A DNA stretch of 64,000 bases, taken from contig NZ_JAGINT010000002.1 of the NCBI RefSeq assembly GCF_017876295.1, positions 1,426,001 to 1,490,000 of the forward strand, written 5' to 3'. The notes under the pieces are model-generated. The model was not told the DNA's origin. It did not search any database and saw only the letters and a program-made list of their open reading frames with translations. This document shows positions 40,340 through 48,803 of this stretch, one piece after another. Every line of letters starts with the position of its first letter. Positions within the stretch are counted from its first letter, which is position 1. This stretch comes from Kribbella aluminosa. Lineage in GTDB: Bacteria; Actinomycetota; Actinomycetes; Propionibacteriales; Kribbellaceae. The position numbers and the translations under genes were made by a program.

Positions 40340-41482
40340 ATGCGCGTCAACAAAACCGTGGTCGCCGGGCTGGTGTCGGTGGCCCTCGCCGCGTCCGGGG
40401 TGGCCGGTACGGCGTACGGCCGGCACGGCTCGGAGGGCAGCGACCTGCGGCTGAACCAGCTCCAGGTGGTCGGGTCGCACAACTCGTACCATCGCGAGCT
40501 CAGCCCGGCCGAGCAGAAGGTGCAGCAGCAACAGAACGCCGGCTCGGTCGACCTCTGGTACTCACACGCTCCGATCACCCAGCAGCTCGAGGACCAGGAC
40601 GTCCGGGCCCTGGAGCTCGACCTGTACCCGGACCCGCAGGGCGGTCTGTACACGTACCCGCTGATCCGCAAGCTGACCGGGCAGGGCCCGCTCACCGATC
40701 CCGCGATGGCCAAGCCCGGCATCAAGGTCATGCACATCCCGGACTTCGACTACAACACGAACTGCGACACGTTCGTGGTCTGCCTGCAGCAGGTGAAGAC
40801 CTGGTCCGACGCGCACCCGAACCACGTGCCGATCGCGATCAACCTCGAACTCAAGCAGTCCGACCCGCAGGTGGTCGCGGCCGGCGGGGTCAAGGCGCCG
40901 CCGTGGGACGCCGCCAACCTTGACAGCGTCGACACCGAGATCCGCTCGGTGTTCAGCGAGCAGCAACTGCTCACCCCGGACGACGTCCGCAAGCCCGGCC
41001 TGACGCTCGAGCAGTCCGTGCTGACCAAGGGCTGGCCGAAGCTGAACAGCGTCCGCGGCCAGGTGATGTTCTACTTCGACAACGGCGGTCCCGGCGAGAT
41101 CCGCGACACCTACACCGTGGGCAGGCCGAGCCTCGAAGGTCGCGCGGTCTTCACCCGTGGACCTGAGGGCGCGCCGGACGCGGCGGTCACCGAGGTGAAC
41201 GACCCGCGGGGCGCGAACCAGGCCGAGATCCAGCGGCTGGTGCAGAGGGGGTACCTGGTCCGTACCCGCTCCGACGAGCCGATGGCGACGATCCGGGACA
41301 AGGACTACGGCCGGCTCGGGATCGCGCTCGCGAGCGGCGCCCAGTGGGTGACGACGGACTTCCCGGTGGCCGGCATGGCGGCCCGCTACGACAGCGACTA
41401 CGTCGCCAAGCTGCCCGGACACACTCCCGTACGATGCAATCCCGTCACCGCATCGGCGAAGGCGGCCATCTCGGAAGGGTGA
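40340..41482 (+). CDS. Secreted Ca2+-type phosphatidylinositol phospholipase C-like protein
   Basis: 380 residues from ATG 40340 with GGGGAGG upstream. A Sec signal peptide (RVNKTVVAGLVSVALAASGV, cleavage near AYG) precedes a PI-PLC-like TIM barrel: LQVVGSHNSYHRELS with the first catalytic His, VRALELDLYPDPQGG with acidic ligands, and IKVMHIPDFDYNTNCDTF with the second His. Two Cys in NCDTFVVCL could form a disulfide. It belongs to the 'Ca2+-dependent phosphoinositide PLC' group of actinomycetes; lipid substrate not proven. TetR gene divergent; OsmC gene follows 4 bases later. Confidence 0.82.
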   Translation: MRVNKTVVAGLVSVALAASGVAGTAYGRHGSEGSDLRLNQLQVVGSHNSYHRELSPAEQKVQQQQNAGSVDLWYSHAPITQQLEDQDVRALELDLYPDPQGGLYTYPLIRKLTGQGPLTDPAMAKPGIKVMHIPDFDYNTNCDTFVVCLQQVKTWSDAHPNHVPIAINLELKQSDPQVVAAGGVKAPPWDAANLDSVDTEIRSVFSEQQLLTPDDVRKPGLTLEQSVLTKGWPKLNSVRGQVMFYFDNGGPGEIRDTYTVGRPSLEGRAVFTRGPEGAPDAAVTEVNDPRGANQAEIQRLVQRGYLVRTRSDEPMATIRDKDYGRLGIALASGAQWVTTDFPVAGMAARYDSDYVAKLPGHTPVRCNPVTASAKAAISEG

Positions 41483-41485
41483 GCC

Positions 41486-41929
41486 ATGTCGGAGCACGTG
41501 GTCGATGTCAGCTGGAGCCGTGGTGAGCACGACTTCACCTACGACACCTACAACCGCGACCACGAGTGGCGTTTCGACGGCGGTATCACGGTGCCGGCGT
41601 CGGCGAACCCGAAGTACCTCGGGAATCCCGGCCCGGTCGACCCGGAGGAGGCGTTCGTGGCGGCGTTGTCGTCCTGCCACATGCTCACGTTCCTGGCGAT
41701 CGCGGCCCGGAAGCGGCTGCTGGTGGACGCGTACGACGACCACGCGGTCGGCGTGATGGCTCCGAACGAAGCCGGCCGGCTGGCGATCACGCAGGTGACG
41801 CTGAACCCGAAGATCGTCTGGAACGGTGCCGAGCCGGACGCCGCGACGCTCGGCAAGCTGCACCACCTGGCACACCAGGAATGCTTCATCGCAAACTCGG
41901 TGACGACCGAAATCACCATCTCCAGATAG
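41486..41929 (+). CDS. OsmC family peroxide/thiol protein
   Basis: 147 residues, ATG 41486 with GGAAGGG upstream and only 3 bases after the PI-PLC stop, so co-transcribed. OsmC marks: DPEEAFVAALSSCHMLTFLA with the first reactive Cys and HQECFIANSV with the second. The pair reduces organic hydroperoxides in OsmC/Ohr proteins. The spacing and SSCHM motif fit the OsmC rather than the Ohr branch. A hairpin with a short A-rich arm follows at 41973. Confidence 0.88.
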   Translation: MSEHVVDVSWSRGEHDFTYDTYNRDHEWRFDGGITVPASANPKYLGNPGPVDPEEAFVAALSSCHMLTFLAIAARKRLLVDAYDDHAVGVMAPNEAGRLAITQVTLNPKIVWNGAEPDAATLGKLHHLAHQECFIANSVTTEITISR

Positions 41930-41972
41930 CGCCTGCCCGGCGCCGAGCACCGCCGCGGATCCTTCGTCCTTG

Positions 41973-42053
41973 TTTTCCTTCCCTCAAGGAAAAACCACCC
42001 GCCGACCGGCCTGAGCCTCGCGCAAGCGGCGTCAGGACGGTCGGCGGGTGGTT
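41973..42053. terminator. Two back-to-back hairpins between convergent genes
   Basis: TTTTCCTT-CCCTC-AAGGAAAA (41973-41993) is a perfect 8-bp stem suited to the OsmC transcript. Next to it, arms 41993-42008 and 42038-42053 (AACCACCCGCCGACCG and complement) form a perfect 16-bp stem. On the minus strand this second stem runs straight into TTTTTCCTT, a good intrinsic terminator for the 40-residue gene or the FUSC transcript. Two GGTGCACC palindromes follow at about 42054-42080. Confidence 0.75.
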
Positions 42054-42205
42054 GGTGCACCTCTGTGGCGGTGCACCGGTAACGGGATCCGGGGGCGCCT
42101 CGCACCGGGGCGCCTCTGCGTTTGATGTGCGACTTCCGTGCGGTCTGGCTCGGTGGGCCAGGCCGTCCGGGTGCGCCGCCCGGTCCCGTTCGTCCGGCTG
42201 GCGCC

Positions 42206-42328
42206 TTACTGCTCGGCGGCGGCGTCGGTCCGGTCGTCGGTGGTCTGGTTGCTGTCGATCGCCAGCAGGTCCTCGAGATCACGAACCTGCTCGGTGGCCA
42301 TCGTGGTCATCAGTCGGTGGATCGTCAT
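42206..42328 (-). CDS. 40-residue acidic small protein
   Basis: ATG 42328 to TAA 42206. The product begins MTIHRLMTTMATEQVRDLED and ends NQTTDDRTDAAAEQ: a helical middle and an acidic, hydrophilic tail, no membrane segment. Codons are strongly GC-ending, like neighbouring genes, so it is probably real although no clear ribosome binding site is seen. It has its own apparent control elements: a CRP-like site upstream (42374-42389), CATACC at 42354-42359 as a possible -10, and a strong terminator downstream. Function unknown; the size would also suit a leader-type precursor peptide, but no modifying enzyme is nearby. Confidence 0.5.
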   Translation of the reverse strand: MTIHRLMTTMATEQVRDLEDLLAIDSNQTTDDRTDAAAEQ

Positions 42329-42373
42329 GCTGGTGAGACGCGGAGGGTCCGCGGGTATGACGGGAAAACGAGT

Positions 42374-42389
42374 TGTGACCTGAGTCACT
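42374..42389 (-). promoter_or_regulatory. CRP/GlxR-like site upstream of the 40-residue gene
   Basis: TGTGA-CCTGAG-TCACT (42374-42389) matches the TGTGA-N6-TCACA form of CRP-family sites at nine of ten defined positions. It overlaps the stop codon of the FUSC-type gene and lies 46 bases before ATG 42328, a distance suited to activation of the small gene. Confidence 0.45.
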
Positions 42390-43551
42390 ACTTCTCGTCG
42401 AGCCCGTCCAGGCGCAGCGGGACCAGCTTGCGGGCGTCGTCGTACGACGTACCGGTGAGTTCGAGCAGGTCGATGATCGTCGAACGGAGCTGGCCGAGGA
42501 CGACGACCGCGGACAGGCCGGTCGGCAGCGGGAGTTCCGCCGTACGGCGGCCGAGCTCGCCGAGCACGCGGTGCGCCGCGACGTCGGCGGCCGGCTCGAA
42601 CAGCGACTCGCCGATCAGCCGGGTACCGTCCGCGAGCCGCTCCAGCAGCATCGGGTACTCCGCGGGCATGCCCTCGTCCCGCCAGACCGACACCGCGCAC
42701 CGGCGGACCAGGACCCGGATGTTCCGGATCGCCCGGTCCAGCGGTACGACGAGATCCGCGATCTCCTGGACCCGGCCGCGGTGCCGCCGACGGAACGGGG
42801 ACAGCCGGACCACCGCGACGCCTTCCTCGGCGGCGCTGCGCAGGTCGTCGAGCCGGGACTCGCTGGCGCGGGCCCGCCGGAGCGCGTCGGTGACCGCCTC
42901 CTCGTCGCGGGACCGCAGGCCGTCCGCGGTCTCGTTGAGGATCTCGGCCAGTTCGCTGAGTACCCCGGCGGCTTGCTGCCGAGGGCGCCGGATCGCCGCG
43001 GCTGGTGCGATCGTTGCCGCCGCCAGCGCGACCAGACCGCCGAGCGCGGCGTCCTGCCAGCGGCTGAAACCGGCGTTCGGGTTCGGGAGCAGGGTCGTCA
43101 CGATCGCCGCCTGGACGCCTGCCTGGGTGGTCATCAGGTTGCCGGCACCGAGCAGTACGGCGACGCTCATCGCGAGCGCGATCACGAAGACCAGCTGCGC
43201 GACGCCGGTACCGAACACCTTCACGAACAGGTCGCCGACGCCGACACCCACCGCGACGCCGACCATCACCTCGGCGACCCGGCGGAGGCGCTGGCCGAAG
43301 CTGAACCCGAGACAGACCATCGCCGCGACCGGTGCGAAGAACGGCTGCTTGTGGCCGACGACGTACCGCGCCAAGGCCCACGCCACCCCGGCGGCCAGCG
43401 CGCACTGGGCGATGAAGAAGGCCCGGCTGCGCCAGCGTTCGACCCGGCGCCGGATCGAGGCACGCGACCGCCGCGCGGCCTGCGGGGCGATGTCGTCCCG
43501 CAGTTCCCGCAACTGGTCCAACGTCAGCCTGACCGGATCCACGCGCCCCAT
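42388..43551 (-). CDS. FUSC-family / aromatic acid exporter-like membrane protein
   Basis: 387 residues from ATG 43551. After a basic N-terminus (residues 1-35) come two clusters of membrane helices: FFIAQCALAAGVAWALARYV, FFAPVAAMVCLGFSFGQRLR, VMVGVAVGVGVGDLFVKVFG, LVFVIALAMSVAVLLGAGNL and ALGGLVALAAATIAPAAAIR. A long cytosolic helical domain follows. This is the FUSC/ArAE_2 layout of efflux proteins for aromatic acids. Substrate unknown. Divergent from the DUF5709 gene. Confidence 0.78.
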   Translation of the reverse strand: MGRVDPVRLTLDQLRELRDDIAPQAARRSRASIRRRVERWRSRAFFIAQCALAAGVAWALARYVVGHKQPFFAPVAAMVCLGFSFGQRLRRVAEVMVGVAVGVGVGDLFVKVFGTGVAQLVFVIALAMSVAVLLGAGNLMTTQAGVQAAIVTTLLPNPNAGFSRWQDAALGGLVALAAATIAPAAAIRRPRQQAAGVLSELAEILNETADGLRSRDEEAVTDALRRARASESRLDDLRSAAEEGVAVVRLSPFRRRHRGRVQEIADLVVPLDRAIRNIRVLVRRCAVSVWRDEGMPAEYPMLLERLADGTRLIGESLFEPAADVAAHRVLGELGRRTAELPLPTGLSAVVVLGQLRSTIIDLLELTGTSYDDARKLVPLRLDGLDEK

Positions 43552-43599
43552 TCTGCGTCGTGCTTGATTCTGCTGCCTGCGACGCGCCAAGGTTTGCAC

Positions 43600-44100
43600 A
43601 TGAGCGAGAACAACCGTGAGGACTACGGCAGCTACTCCGTCGACGACGAGGATCAGCTGCAGCCGGGGGACACCCTGAACGACCGTGGCGTGGAGGACCT
43701 GCTCGACGAGGGGTACTCGCCGCCGGAGAAGTGGTCCGCGGGCGAGGGCTTCGGGACCACGGCCGACGAGGCGCTGCAGGGCGAGACCCTGGACCAGCGG
43801 ATCGCCCAGGAGGTCCCGGACGTCGACCCGTACGCCGAGGACGGTGAGGACGTCGGCGGACCCGAGGTCGGCAACGCCCGCTCCGGCCGGCTGGTCGCGT
43901 CCGACGAGGGCACCCGCGAGGATGACGACAGCGAGCTGTACGCGTCGGACGTCGGCATCGACGGCGCGGCCGCCGGCGCCGAGGAGGCCGCCGTGCACGT
44001 CGTCGACGAGGACGACTTCGAGCTGTCCGACGACGACGAGACCGACCGCGGGAGTTACCGCGACGTCGACCTGGGCGACGTCGGCGACCTCGAGGACTGA
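43600..44100 (+). CDS. DUF5709 acidic protein
   Basis: 166 residues from ATG 43600 with AAGG 7 nt upstream. Very acidic: over a quarter of residues are Asp or Glu. The DUF5709 core is YSVDDEDQLQPGDTLNDRGV, LLDEGYSPPEKWSAGEGF, TLDQRIAQEVPDV and GRLVASDEG. The family is confined to actinobacteria and has no known function; low complexity suggests an unstructured, perhaps desiccation- or stress-related protein. It is followed by a hairpin at 44109-44141. Confidence 0.88.
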   Translation: MSENNREDYGSYSVDDEDQLQPGDTLNDRGVEDLLDEGYSPPEKWSAGEGFGTTADEALQGETLDQRIAQEVPDVDPYAEDGEDVGGPEVGNARSGRLVASDEGTREDDDSELYASDVGIDGAAAGAEEAAVHVVDEDDFELSDDDETDRGSYRDVDLGDVGDLED

Positions 44101-44108
44101 ATCTCCGG

Positions 44109-44141
44109 AACTGGGGTGGGCGCGCGGAGCTCACCCCAGTT
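44109..44141. terminator. Hairpin between convergent DUF5709 and P450 genes
   Basis: AACTGGGGTG (44109-44118) and CACCCCAGTT (44132-44141) form a perfect 10-bp stem with a 13-nt loop, sitting between two converging genes. No T-run follows, but the position suits a bidirectional terminator. Confidence 0.7.
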
Positions 44142-44149
44142 GGTCGTGC

Positions 44150-45475
44150 TCAGCGGTGGGTGACCGTGACCTCGGCGCCGTGCCGGGGGACCAGTGTGAC
44201 GTTCTTCGGCTGGGCCGGTTCGGGCTCGGGGTTCGGGGCCTGGAAGTTGAAGGCGGTGAGGGCGGCGCGGAGGATCTCGGTGCCCTCCATCAGCGAGAAG
44301 CCGGCGCCGATACACCGCCGGGCGCCGCCGCCGAACGGGATCCAGGTGCCGGGCGCCGGCGGGTCGTCGGACAGGAAGCGCTGCGGGCGGAAGTCCTTCG
44401 GGTTCGGGAAGTGCTCGCCGTCCCGCTGGACCAGGCCGATCGCGGCCATGATCGTCGTACCGCGCGGCAACCGGTAGCCCGCGACGTCGGCGGTCTCGGT
44501 CAGCCGGCGCCCGACCTGGTAGACGACCGGGTGCAGCCGCAGCGCCTCCTTGACGATCGCCTCCAGTTCGTCGTCCGCGCCGGCATCGGCCGCCCGCTGG
44601 CCGAACTCGAGATCCGCCGGCCGCCGCGCCAGCTCGTGGAACGCCCAGGCCATCGCGGTCGCCGTCGTCTCGTGCCCGGCCAGCAGCAGCGTGACCAGCT
44701 GGTCCCGCAGCTCCACGTCCGACCAGTTGCCCGCGGCAAGCAATCGCGACAGTACGTCGTTGCGCCCGGCGAACGTCTCGCGACGGCCGGCGATCTCGTC
44801 GTACAGGATCTCGTCGATCCGCTGCTGGGTGTCCAGGAACGTCTTCCAGGGCCGGACCTTGAGCAGCGGCGGGTAGAAGCCGCCGAGCATGATCACCGGC
44901 GACACCGAGACGATCTTGTCCAGCAACGGGCGCAGGGTGTTCAGCCGGTCCACGTCGGTGACGCCGAAGATCACCTGCAGGATGATCTCGAGCGTCAGGT
45001 TCCGCATCCGCTGGTGCATCTTGAACGGCGTCCCGGTCGGCCACTTCGCGACCTCGGCCTTGGCCAGCTCGTGCACCATCCCGGCGTACCCACGCAGCGC
45101 CGGCCCGGAGAAGGCGGGCATCAACTGCTTGCGCATCCGGACGTGGTCCTCGTCATCGAGCAGCAGCAGCGAGTGCGAGCCCATGATCGGCTCCAGCACC
45201 GTGTTGCCCTCGCCGGCGTGCATCACCGCGGGCGGGCTGCCGAACACCTCCTTGATGTGCTCCGGCCGGCTCAGCACGACGCAGACCCGGCTCGACGGCA
45301 CCAGCCGGATCGTGAACACGTCGCCGTACTTCTCCCGCATCCGCGGGAAGAACGTCTTGCGGTGACTCGCGAACAGCACGGTCTGGGCGAGGGTCGGGAG
45401 CTTCGGCCCGGGCGGCAGCGTGCGCGCCGTCTGCCGGTCGAGGGTGCGGGAACCGAGCAAAGGTGTCGGAGCCAT
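44150..45475 (-). CDS. Cytochrome P450
   Basis: 441 residues. Signatures: I-helix LLLAGHETTATAMAWAF with AGxET, K-helix EALRLHPVV with ExxR, and heme loop PFGGGARRCIGAGFSLME with the axial Cys near 387. No membrane anchor, so a soluble class needing external ferredoxin and reductase, which are not nearby. The N-terminal RTLPPGPKLP and overall pattern resemble CYP110/CYP102-type or terpene-related P450s. Substrate unknown. A strong terminator lies upstream (45537-45574), isolating it from the mannosidase gene. Confidence 0.93.
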   Translation of the reverse strand: MAPTPLLGSRTLDRQTARTLPPGPKLPTLAQTVLFASHRKTFFPRMREKYGDVFTIRLVPSSRVCVVLSRPEHIKEVFGSPPAVMHAGEGNTVLEPIMGSHSLLLLDDEDHVRMRKQLMPAFSGPALRGYAGMVHELAKAEVAKWPTGTPFKMHQRMRNLTLEIILQVIFGVTDVDRLNTLRPLLDKIVSVSPVIMLGGFYPPLLKVRPWKTFLDTQQRIDEILYDEIAGRRETFAGRNDVLSRLLAAGNWSDVELRDQLVTLLLAGHETTATAMAWAFHELARRPADLEFGQRAADAGADDELEAIVKEALRLHPVVYQVGRRLTETADVAGYRLPRGTTIMAAIGLVQRDGEHFPNPKDFRPQRFLSDDPPAPGTWIPFGGGARRCIGAGFSLMEGTEILRAALTAFNFQAPNPEPEPAQPKNVTLVPRHGAEVTVTHR

Positions 45476-45536
45476 ACCGGCACGCTACGTCAGCCGGGTG
45501 AACGCCGGACGTCGAACGGGGCGTCGGACAGGAAAC

Positions 45537-45574
45537 GGGGGCCGGAGACAGGTCATTGCCTGTCTCCGGCCCCC
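45537..45574 (-). terminator. Strong hairpin terminator of the GH38 gene
   Basis: GGGGGCCGGAGACAGG (45537-45552) and its exact complement (45559-45574) form a 16-bp stem with a 6-nt loop, 36 bases after the GH38 stop on the minus strand. The run GTTTCCTGTC follows in the direction of transcription. Confidence 0.85.
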
Positions 45575-45609
45575 GGAGGGTGTTCAAGCCCCATCGAAAG
45601 GGCGGGCAG

Positions 45610-48600
45610 TCAGGAGCGCGTGAACCGCAGCGTGAGGATCTGGAACGGGCGGAGTTCGAAGCCGACTCCGTTGTCCTTCAACTCCCGCTCGGCGAGCCCG
45701 CGCTCGAGCAGGTCGACCTCGGTGACGGACGCGGCCGCGAACGACGGGGTCACCGTCGCGCGCGAACGGCCGCCGCTGGACTCGTACAGCCGGACGATCA
45801 CGTCGCCGGACTGGTCATCGGCGAGCTTGACCGCCTCGACGATCACGTTGCCGTTGTCGACGGCAACGATCGGGTCGACCACGCCGGCGCCGCTGACGAC
45901 GCGCTCCGGCAGGTTGATCCGGTAGCCCTCCTCGATCGCCTCCGGGATCCCGGCGCCGACCACCAGCGCGTGGTTCACGGTGTGCACGCCCTGGTCGGTC
46001 TTCGGGTCGGGGAACCGCGGCGCCCGGATCAGCGACGTACGGATGGTGGTCGTCGTACCGCCGTCCTCCCGCGCGGTCCGGTTGATGTCGTGGCCGTACG
46101 TCGAGTCGTTGACCACGGCAACGCCGTACCCCGGCTCGCCGACGTGTACCCAGCGATGTGCCGCGATCTCGAACTTCGCCGCGTCCCACGAGGTGTTCTG
46201 GTGGGTCGGCCGGAAGATGTGCCCGAACTGCGTCTCGGACGCGGACCGGTCCGCGTGGACGTCGACCGGGTACGCCGCCTTCAGGAACTTCTCGGTCTCG
46301 TGCCAGTCCATCTCGGTCTCGATGTCGACCCGCTTCGCGCCCGGGCGGATGCGCAGCGTCTGGGTCACGGTGGACCGGTTGAAGGACCGCTTCACCACGA
46401 CTGTCGCGACACCGCCGGCCACCGAGAAGTCGACGCTGTCGACCTCGGTCACGTCCCGGACGTTGTTCTTGTAGAAGGAGTCGACGTCCCACGCGTCCCA
46501 GTGGTTCGGGGTGTCGACGTGCAGCTGCAGAAGGTTGCCCACGGCACCCGGTGCGATGACCTCGCGCCCGGCCTCGACGTCGTACAGCGAGGTGATCAGG
46601 CCGCGCTCGTCGATGGTGACCCGGATCAGGCCGTTGTCGACGACACCGTTCTCGACCGTGACGTCCTGGCCCTCGACCGCCGCGACACCCGCACCGAGGC
46701 CGGCGACCCCGTTACGGCCGTGCGGCGCGGCGTTGAACACGATCTGCTCGTCACCGGAGCCGGCCAGCGCCTGCTGCGCCGTGGCGATGATCGCGTTCAG
46801 CTCCTCGGCGACCCGCGCGTACGTCGCCTCGGCCTCGCGGTGCACCCACGAGATCGACGAGCCCGGCAGGATGTCGTGGAACTGGTGCAGCAGCGCGACC
46901 TTCCACAGCCGGTCCAGGTCCTCGTACGGGTAGGTGTCGAGCTTGCCCGCGACGACGGCCGCGGCGCTCCACAGCTCGGCCTCGCGGAGCAGGTGCTCGG
47001 TACGCCGGTTGCCCTGCTTGGTCTTCGCCTGTGAGGTGTACGTCGCCCGGTGGATCTCCAGGTACAGCTCGCCGGACCAGACCGGCGCGTGCTCGGAGTA
47101 CTCGTCCTCGGCGGCGCTGAAGAAGTCGGTCGGGGACTCGATCGTCACCTTCGGCGAGGACTCCAGGTCCTTGACCCGGCGCGCGGTCGCGACGAACTCC
47201 CGGGTGGGCCCGCCACCGCCGTCGCCGTACCCGAACGGCACCAGCGACCGGGTCGCCGCACCGTTCTCGGCGAAGTTCCGCTGGGCGTGCGCGAGCTCGC
47301 GACCGGACAGGTCGGAGTTGTACGTGTCGATCGGCGGGAAGTGGGTGAACACCCGGGTCCCGTCCAGGCCCTCCCACCAGAAGGTGTGGTGCGGGAACTT
47401 GTTCTCCTTGTTCCAGGAGATCTTCTGGGTCAGGAACCACTTCGAGCCGGACAGCTTCACCAGCTGCGGCAGCGCCGCGGTGTAGCCGAACGAGTCCGGC
47501 AGCCAGACCTCCTGGGTGTCGATCCCGTACTCGTCCAGGAAGAACCGCTTGCCGTGCACGAACTGCCGGGCCAGCGCCTCGCTGCCGGGCAGGTTGGTGT
47601 CGGACTCGACCCACATCCCGCCCACCGGAACGATGGTGCCCTCGGCAACGGCCTTCTTCAGCCGCTCCCAGACCTCCGGGTAGTTCTCCTTCACCCAGGC
47701 GTGCTGCTGTGCCTGCGAGAACGCGAAGACCAGCTCTGGGTACTCCTCGGCGAGAGTGGCAACGTTGGACACGGTCCGGGCCACCTTGCGGCGGGTCTCC
47801 CGGAGCGGCCAGAGCCAGGCGGAGTCGATGTGCGCGTGCCCGACCGCGGACAGCTGGTGCGCGCTGGCGTGCGCGGGCCGGCTCAGTACGTCGGTCAGCT
47901 GGGCGCGGGCGTCCGCGGCGGTACCGGCGACGTCCTCGTAGTCCAGCGCGTCCAGCGAACGGCTGAGCGCGCGCAGGATCTCCTTGCGGCGCGGCTCCTG
48001 GATCGACAGCTCCCGCTGCAGGCCGTCGAGCGCCTCGAGGTCGAGGATCAGGTCCCACACCTCGGCGTTGAAGATCGCCAGGTCGGCGCGGGTCAGCTGG
48101 TAGATCGGGTGGTCGCCGAGCCCGGCGCCGATGTCGGTCTTCGCGTCGGCGTTGTCCAGCGGGATCTCCGGGTTCGCGGCGGCCTCGACGTAGAACTCGA
48201 CGGTGTCGCCGGCGGAGGCCGCCGTACCGTCCGGGCCGAGGATCGACAGCGGGGCGTACGTCTGCCGCGGGTGCAGGCCCTTGAGCGGCTTGCCGGAGGT
48301 GGTGTGCACCAGGCCCTCCGCGGAGAACCCGGGGCCGCCGCTGAAGCCGAGGTCGATGACCGCCTCGATCTCGCGGCCGGCCCACTCGGCCGGCACCTGG
48401 CCGCTGAACTTGAACCAGGCGGTGCCCCACGCGGGTCCCCACGGCAGGCCGATCTCGGCCTTCTCGTAGGTCTGTGCCAGCGCCTCGGCGGGGGACACGG
48501 GCTCACCGGGTGCGTGCCACACCTCGATGTCCAGCGGGACGGCCGCGCCGTAGATCGCGGGGCGGAGCCGCTCCCGCAGGGCGCGCCTGAGCCGCTCCTC

Positions 48601-48624
48601 GATGAGTTGACGGTCGTCGTGCAC
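45610..48624 (-). CDS. Glycoside hydrolase family 38 alpha-mannosidase
   Basis: 1004 residues from GTG 48624 with GGAGG 9 nt upstream; a longer open frame reaches 48726 without a site. An N-terminal beta domain (to about 230) precedes the GH38 catalytic domain: AVGHAHIDSAWLWPLRETRR (metal-binding His and Asp), nucleophile Asp in EVWLPDSFGYTAALPQL, then GH38 middle domain (about 510-600, LLHQFHDILPGSSI) and C-terminal beta domains. Zinc-dependent retaining hydrolysis of alpha-mannosides in the cytosol. A LacI-type palindrome at 48676-48689 suggests sugar-responsive control. Flanked by a strong terminator, so monocistronic. Confidence 0.93.
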   Translation of the reverse strand: MHDDRQLIEERLRRALRERLRPAIYGAAVPLDIEVWHAPGEPVSPAEALAQTYEKAEIGLPWGPAWGTAWFKFSGQVPAEWAGREIEAVIDLGFSGGPGFSAEGLVHTTSGKPLKGLHPRQTYAPLSILGPDGTAASAGDTVEFYVEAAANPEIPLDNADAKTDIGAGLGDHPIYQLTRADLAIFNAEVWDLILDLEALDGLQRELSIQEPRRKEILRALSRSLDALDYEDVAGTAADARAQLTDVLSRPAHASAHQLSAVGHAHIDSAWLWPLRETRRKVARTVSNVATLAEEYPELVFAFSQAQQHAWVKENYPEVWERLKKAVAEGTIVPVGGMWVESDTNLPGSEALARQFVHGKRFFLDEYGIDTQEVWLPDSFGYTAALPQLVKLSGSKWFLTQKISWNKENKFPHHTFWWEGLDGTRVFTHFPPIDTYNSDLSGRELAHAQRNFAENGAATRSLVPFGYGDGGGGPTREFVATARRVKDLESSPKVTIESPTDFFSAAEDEYSEHAPVWSGELYLEIHRATYTSQAKTKQGNRRTEHLLREAELWSAAAVVAGKLDTYPYEDLDRLWKVALLHQFHDILPGSSISWVHREAEATYARVAEELNAIIATAQQALAGSGDEQIVFNAAPHGRNGVAGLGAGVAAVEGQDVTVENGVVDNGLIRVTIDERGLITSLYDVEAGREVIAPGAVGNLLQLHVDTPNHWDAWDVDSFYKNNVRDVTEVDSVDFSVAGGVATVVVKRSFNRSTVTQTLRIRPGAKRVDIETEMDWHETEKFLKAAYPVDVHADRSASETQFGHIFRPTHQNTSWDAAKFEIAAHRWVHVGEPGYGVAVVNDSTYGHDINRTAREDGGTTTTIRTSLIRAPRFPDPKTDQGVHTVNHALVVGAGIPEAIEEGYRINLPERVVSGAGVVDPIVAVDNGNVIVEAVKLADDQSGDVIVRLYESSGGRSRATVTPSFAAASVTEVDLLERGLAERELKDNGVGFELRPFQILTLRFTRS

Positions 48625-48675
48625 GAAATCAGCCTCCGGGAAAGGATCCTCACACGGCCGCGACGGCCGCACGGA

Positions 48676-48689
48676 TGACAACGCTGTCA
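48676..48689. promoter_or_regulatory. Candidate LacI-type operator upstream of GH38
   Basis: TGACA-ACGC-TGTCA is a perfect 5-4-5 inverted repeat 51 bases upstream of the GH38 start. The layout resembles LacI-family operators with an AACG centre and the site before the GH2 gene (7557-7570). No matching regulator gene is in the window. Confidence 0.5.
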
Positions 48690-48803
48690 CACCAACCCCG
48701 CGCGCGTCCAGACGCAGTTTCGCCACGAAACTCCCGGTAGCGGTTGGGTTGCGGGCACCGGCACGGCTACCCGCTCGGCCTGATTGTTGTCTAGGTTGTC
48801 TGC

